Assembly (NCBI GenBank): GCA_039922955.1
Contig: JBDTDR010000052.1
Span: 1-6,943, forward strand
From: Tumulicola sp039922955
GTDB lineage: Bacteria; Vulcanimicrobiota; Vulcanimicrobiia; Vulcanimicrobiales; Vulcanimicrobiaceae
Length of the DNA stretch: 6,943 bases
Direction of reading: 5' to 3'
Positions within the stretch are counted from its first letter, which is position 1. Each line of letters opens with the position of its first letter. Both the position numbers and the translations under genes were made by a program. Shown in pieces: positions 5,039-6,943 of the stretch. The notes under the pieces are model-generated. The model was given only the letters and a program-made list of their open reading frames with translations. It ran no database searches and was not told where the DNA came from.

Positions 5039-6943
5039 ATGAAGTTTCACCGCACCTATTCGTCGGCTGAAGATCCCTACGCGGGCATAGTTTTCGAGCC
5101 GAGAACCTCCCGAATCGTCAACCCCAACGGATCGGTGATCTTCGAGGCCAAAGACGTGATGGTTCCGGCGGCCTGGAGCCAAGTCGCGGTCGACGTCCTG
5201 GCTCAGAAGTATTGCCGCAAGGCGGGGGTTCCTAAGGCCACCCAACCGGTGCGGGAAGACGGGGTGCCGGAGTGGTTGTCGCGCTCGGTAGCCGATCAGG
5301 CCGCGCTCGAAGCCGTCCCCCGGAACGATCAGTTCGGTCCCGAGCGGGATGCCCGCCAGGTCTTTAACCGGCTGGCCGGCTGCTGGACGTATTGGGGCTG
5401 GAAGCACGGCTACTTCGACACGGAAAACGATGCGCGCGTGTACCACGACGAAATGTGCGCGATGCTCGCGCGCCAGATCGGCGCGCCAAACTCGCCGCAG
5501 TGGTTCAACACCGGGCTGCATTGGGCGTACGGGATTTCCGGGCCCGCCCAGGGCCACTGGTTCGTCGATCCGACCGACGGCGTTGCCAATGCGTCGGCAA
5601 ATACCTACGAACATCCGCAAGTCTCGGCGTGCTACATTCTGTCGATCGACGACGACCTCGTCAACGAGGGCGGCATCTTCGACGGCGTGTTGCGCGAGGC
5701 GCGCATCTTCAAAGGCGGCTCGGGCTCAGGTGCGAATTTCTCACGGCTACGGGGCGCCGGCGAAAAGCTCACCGGCGGCGGCACCAGCTCCGGTTTGATG
5801 TCGTTCTTGAAAATTTTCGACCGCGCGGCCGGCGCGATTAAGTCGGGCGGTACGACGCGGCGCGCCGCCAAGATGGTCGTGCTCAACGCCGATCACCCCG
5901 ACATCGAGGATTTCGTCAACTGGAAAGTGCGCGAAGAGCGCAAAGTCGCCGACCTGGTGGTCGGATCGCGCATGTTCGAAAAGCACGTCAACGCGATTAT
6001 TTCCGCCGCTCACGACACGCGCGTTCCCGAACACGCGCGCCTCGACCCCGCGCTCAACGCCGCGTTGCGGAACGCCATTCGCGAGGCCATTGCGATTGGA
6101 ATTCCGACCGGCGCTACGCAAAACGCGCTCGACTACGCTCGCCAGGGCTACACCCGTCTGGAAGTCGAGCAGTACGACACCGCGTGGGATTCCGAGGCGT
6201 ACGTGACGGTCTCGGGGCAGAACTCCAACAACTCGGTGCGCTTGACCAACGCCTTCTTCGAAGCGCTCGATCGCGACGACGATTGGCACCTGACCGCGCG
6301 CACGACCGGCGACACCGTCAAGCGCATCAAAGCCTCCGAACTATGGGAGCAAATCGCGCAGGCCGCCTGGCAGTGCGCCGATCCCGGGCTGCAATTCGAC
6401 GACACGATTCAAGAGTGGCACACCTGCGCCGCCGACGAACGCATCAACGCCACAAATCCATGCGTCACCGGCGATACACTGGTCGCCACCGCCGATGGCC
6501 CGCAGCGCATCGAAGAACTCGTCGGTAAAGCCGCATTCGTCATCGGGGGCGACGGCAGGCCGCATTTCGTCAACAAAATTTTCCCCACTGGGACGAAGCC
6601 CGCCCATCGGCTCCGCACGAAATCGGGTTACGAACTGACGCTGACGGCCGATCACCGCGTGTGGACGGAGAACCGCGGCGACGTTCGCGCGGGCGATCTC
6701 GTCGCCGGCGATCGCATCGCTTTGAGCGGCTCGGGCTTCGGCACCGAGGAACTCGATCCGCGCATCGCTCTGGGCATCGGTGTCGCGCTGGGCGACGGAT
6801 GCATCACAAATTCGCCGACGCCGGGCCTAATTCTCACGATGGCACCCGACGAAGCCGGCGTGCTGGATGACATCGCCGAGGGAGTCAACGCGGGAAAGTC
6901 GTCTTCTGCAGACGGCCGAGGACGCAGGACAACCTCGGTAACC
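5039..6943 (+). CDS. nrdJ: Vitamin B12-dependent (class II) ribonucleotide reductase, intein-interrupted, 3' end outside window
   Basis: NrdJ reduces ribonucleotides to deoxyribonucleotides using adenosylcobalamin to make the radical, so it needs no oxygen or small subunit. The window holds 635 in-frame codons. The N-terminus (MKFHRTYSSAEDPYAGI) fits the start of long, roughly 1200-residue NrdJ proteins. Further landmarks are WTYWGWKHGYF, NSPQWFNTGLHWAYGI, SACYIL with Cys198 (expected redox-pair cysteine), FKGGSGSGANFS, IKSGGTTRRAAKMVV, SGQNSNNSVR and DTIQEWHTC. Residues 471-475 read NATNP followed by Cys. The family has NPCSE or NPCGE here, with the thiyl-radical cysteine, but here an intein begins at that Cys. 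The rest of the enzyme must lie beyond the intein. ATG was chosen for family fit and AAGGAG upstream; GTG at 4934 would add 35 residues spanning the LexA-like box. It is transcribed divergently from yqeG. Confidence 0.95.
   Translation, partial: MKFHRTYSSAEDPYAGIVFEPRTSRIVNPNGSVIFEAKDVMVPAAWSQVAVDVLAQKYCRKAGVPKATQPVREDGVPEWLSRSVADQAALEAVPRNDQFGPERDARQVFNRLAGCWTYWGWKHGYFDTENDARVYHDEMCAMLARQIGAPNSPQWFNTGLHWAYGISGPAQGHWFVDPTDGVANASANTYEHPQVSACYILSIDDDLVNEGGIFDGVLREARIFKGGSGSGANFSRLRGAGEKLTGGGTSSGLMSFLKIFDRAAGAIKSGGTTRRAAKMVVLNADHPDIEDFVNWKVREERKVADLVVGSRMFEKHVNAIISAAHDTRVPEHARLDPALNAALRNAIREAIAIGIPTGATQNALDYARQGYTRLEVEQYDTAWDSEAYVTVSGQNSNNSVRLTNAFFEALDRDDDWHLTARTTGDTVKRIKASELWEQIAQAAWQCADPGLQFDDTIQEWHTCAADERINATNPCVTGDTLVATADGPQRIEELVGKAAFVIGGDGRPHFVNKIFPTGTKPAHRLRTKSGYELTLTADHRVWTENRGDVRAGDLVAGDRIALSGSGFGTEELDPRIALGIGVALGDGCITNSPTPGLILTMAPDEAGVLDDIAEGVNAGKSSSADGRGRRTTSVT
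6461..6943 (+). mobile_element. Intein with LAGLIDADG endonuclease domain inside NrdJ, N-terminal part
   Basis: From codon 475 of nrdJ the frame leaves the reductase family and reads as an intein; 161 residues are visible. Splicing block A is CVTGDTLVATADG with the nucleophile Cys1. Block B is GYELTLTADHRVW with the TxxH pair Thr62 and His65. Block C of a dodecapeptide homing endonuclease is LGIGVALGDGC (104-114) with catalytic Asp112. It therefore looks like a full, mobile-type intein and not a mini-intein. The second endonuclease motif and the C-terminal blocks F and G (ending His-Asn before a Cys, Ser or Thr) lie past the edge. Base composition is like the host gene, so recent arrival is not obvious. 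Confidence 0.93.

Noticed and set aside
4949..5620. A 223-residue open frame on the minus strand
   Set aside because: It is antisense to the well-supported nrdJ coding sequence and has no recognisable motif; long antisense frames are common in GC-rich genes.
1..6943. CRISPR arrays, insertion sequences, integrase or att sites at the tRNA-Ser gene
   Set aside because: I saw no spaced direct repeats, transposase or integrase motifs, or repeat of the tRNA 3' end in the window. The only mobile element supported is the intein.

Overview
The window is GC-rich bacterial DNA with housekeeping and central-metabolism genes packed into two leftward blocks, one rightward tRNA gene, and a rightward ribonucleotide reductase gene that runs off the right edge. 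The lineage cannot be fixed from sequence alone. A YqeG-type phosphatase next to aroE, a B12-dependent NrdJ of the long kind common in Proteobacteria, and a Gram-positive/actinobacterial-style LexA box suggest a non-proteobacterial high-GC phylum. Candidatus Eremiobacterota or a similar group is a tentative guess.

Left block (1-3288, all minus strand, read right to left): serA (3-phosphoglycerate dehydrogenase, long form with ACT domain), then a histidine phosphatase whose GTG start overlaps the serA stop by one base, then a ferritin-like diiron protein with a strong ribosome site, then a second histidine phosphatase cut by the left edge. The second phosphatase seems to start at a non-canonical ATA codon. 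The serA-phosphatase coupling raises the possibility that this phosphatase supplies the phosphoserine phosphatase step of serine synthesis.

Middle (3289-4741): a short spacer with a perfect palindrome, a class II tRNA-Ser(GGA) on the plus strand, then minus-strand aroE (shikimate dehydrogenase), overlapped four bases by the upstream yqeG (HAD-family phosphatase).

Right (4742-6943): a 297-base divergent intergenic region, then nrdJ. The intergenic region holds a candidate promoter, an NrdR-like palindrome over its -35 element, and a near-perfect LexA (SOS) box at 4955-4968, all before a plausible ATG with an AAGGAG ribosome site. The nrdJ frame is interrupted at 6461 by the N-terminal half of an intein with splicing blocks A and B and the start of a LAGLIDADG endonuclease domain. 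The intein lies immediately before the cysteine expected to be the catalytic thiyl-radical residue (NPC motif). Both intein and nrdJ continue beyond the window.

The most interesting features are the regulatory architecture of nrdJ, the intein placed at the catalytic cysteine, the serA-phosphatase coupling and the apparent ATA initiation codon. No wholly new system such as a defence island, CRISPR array or transposon is visible.
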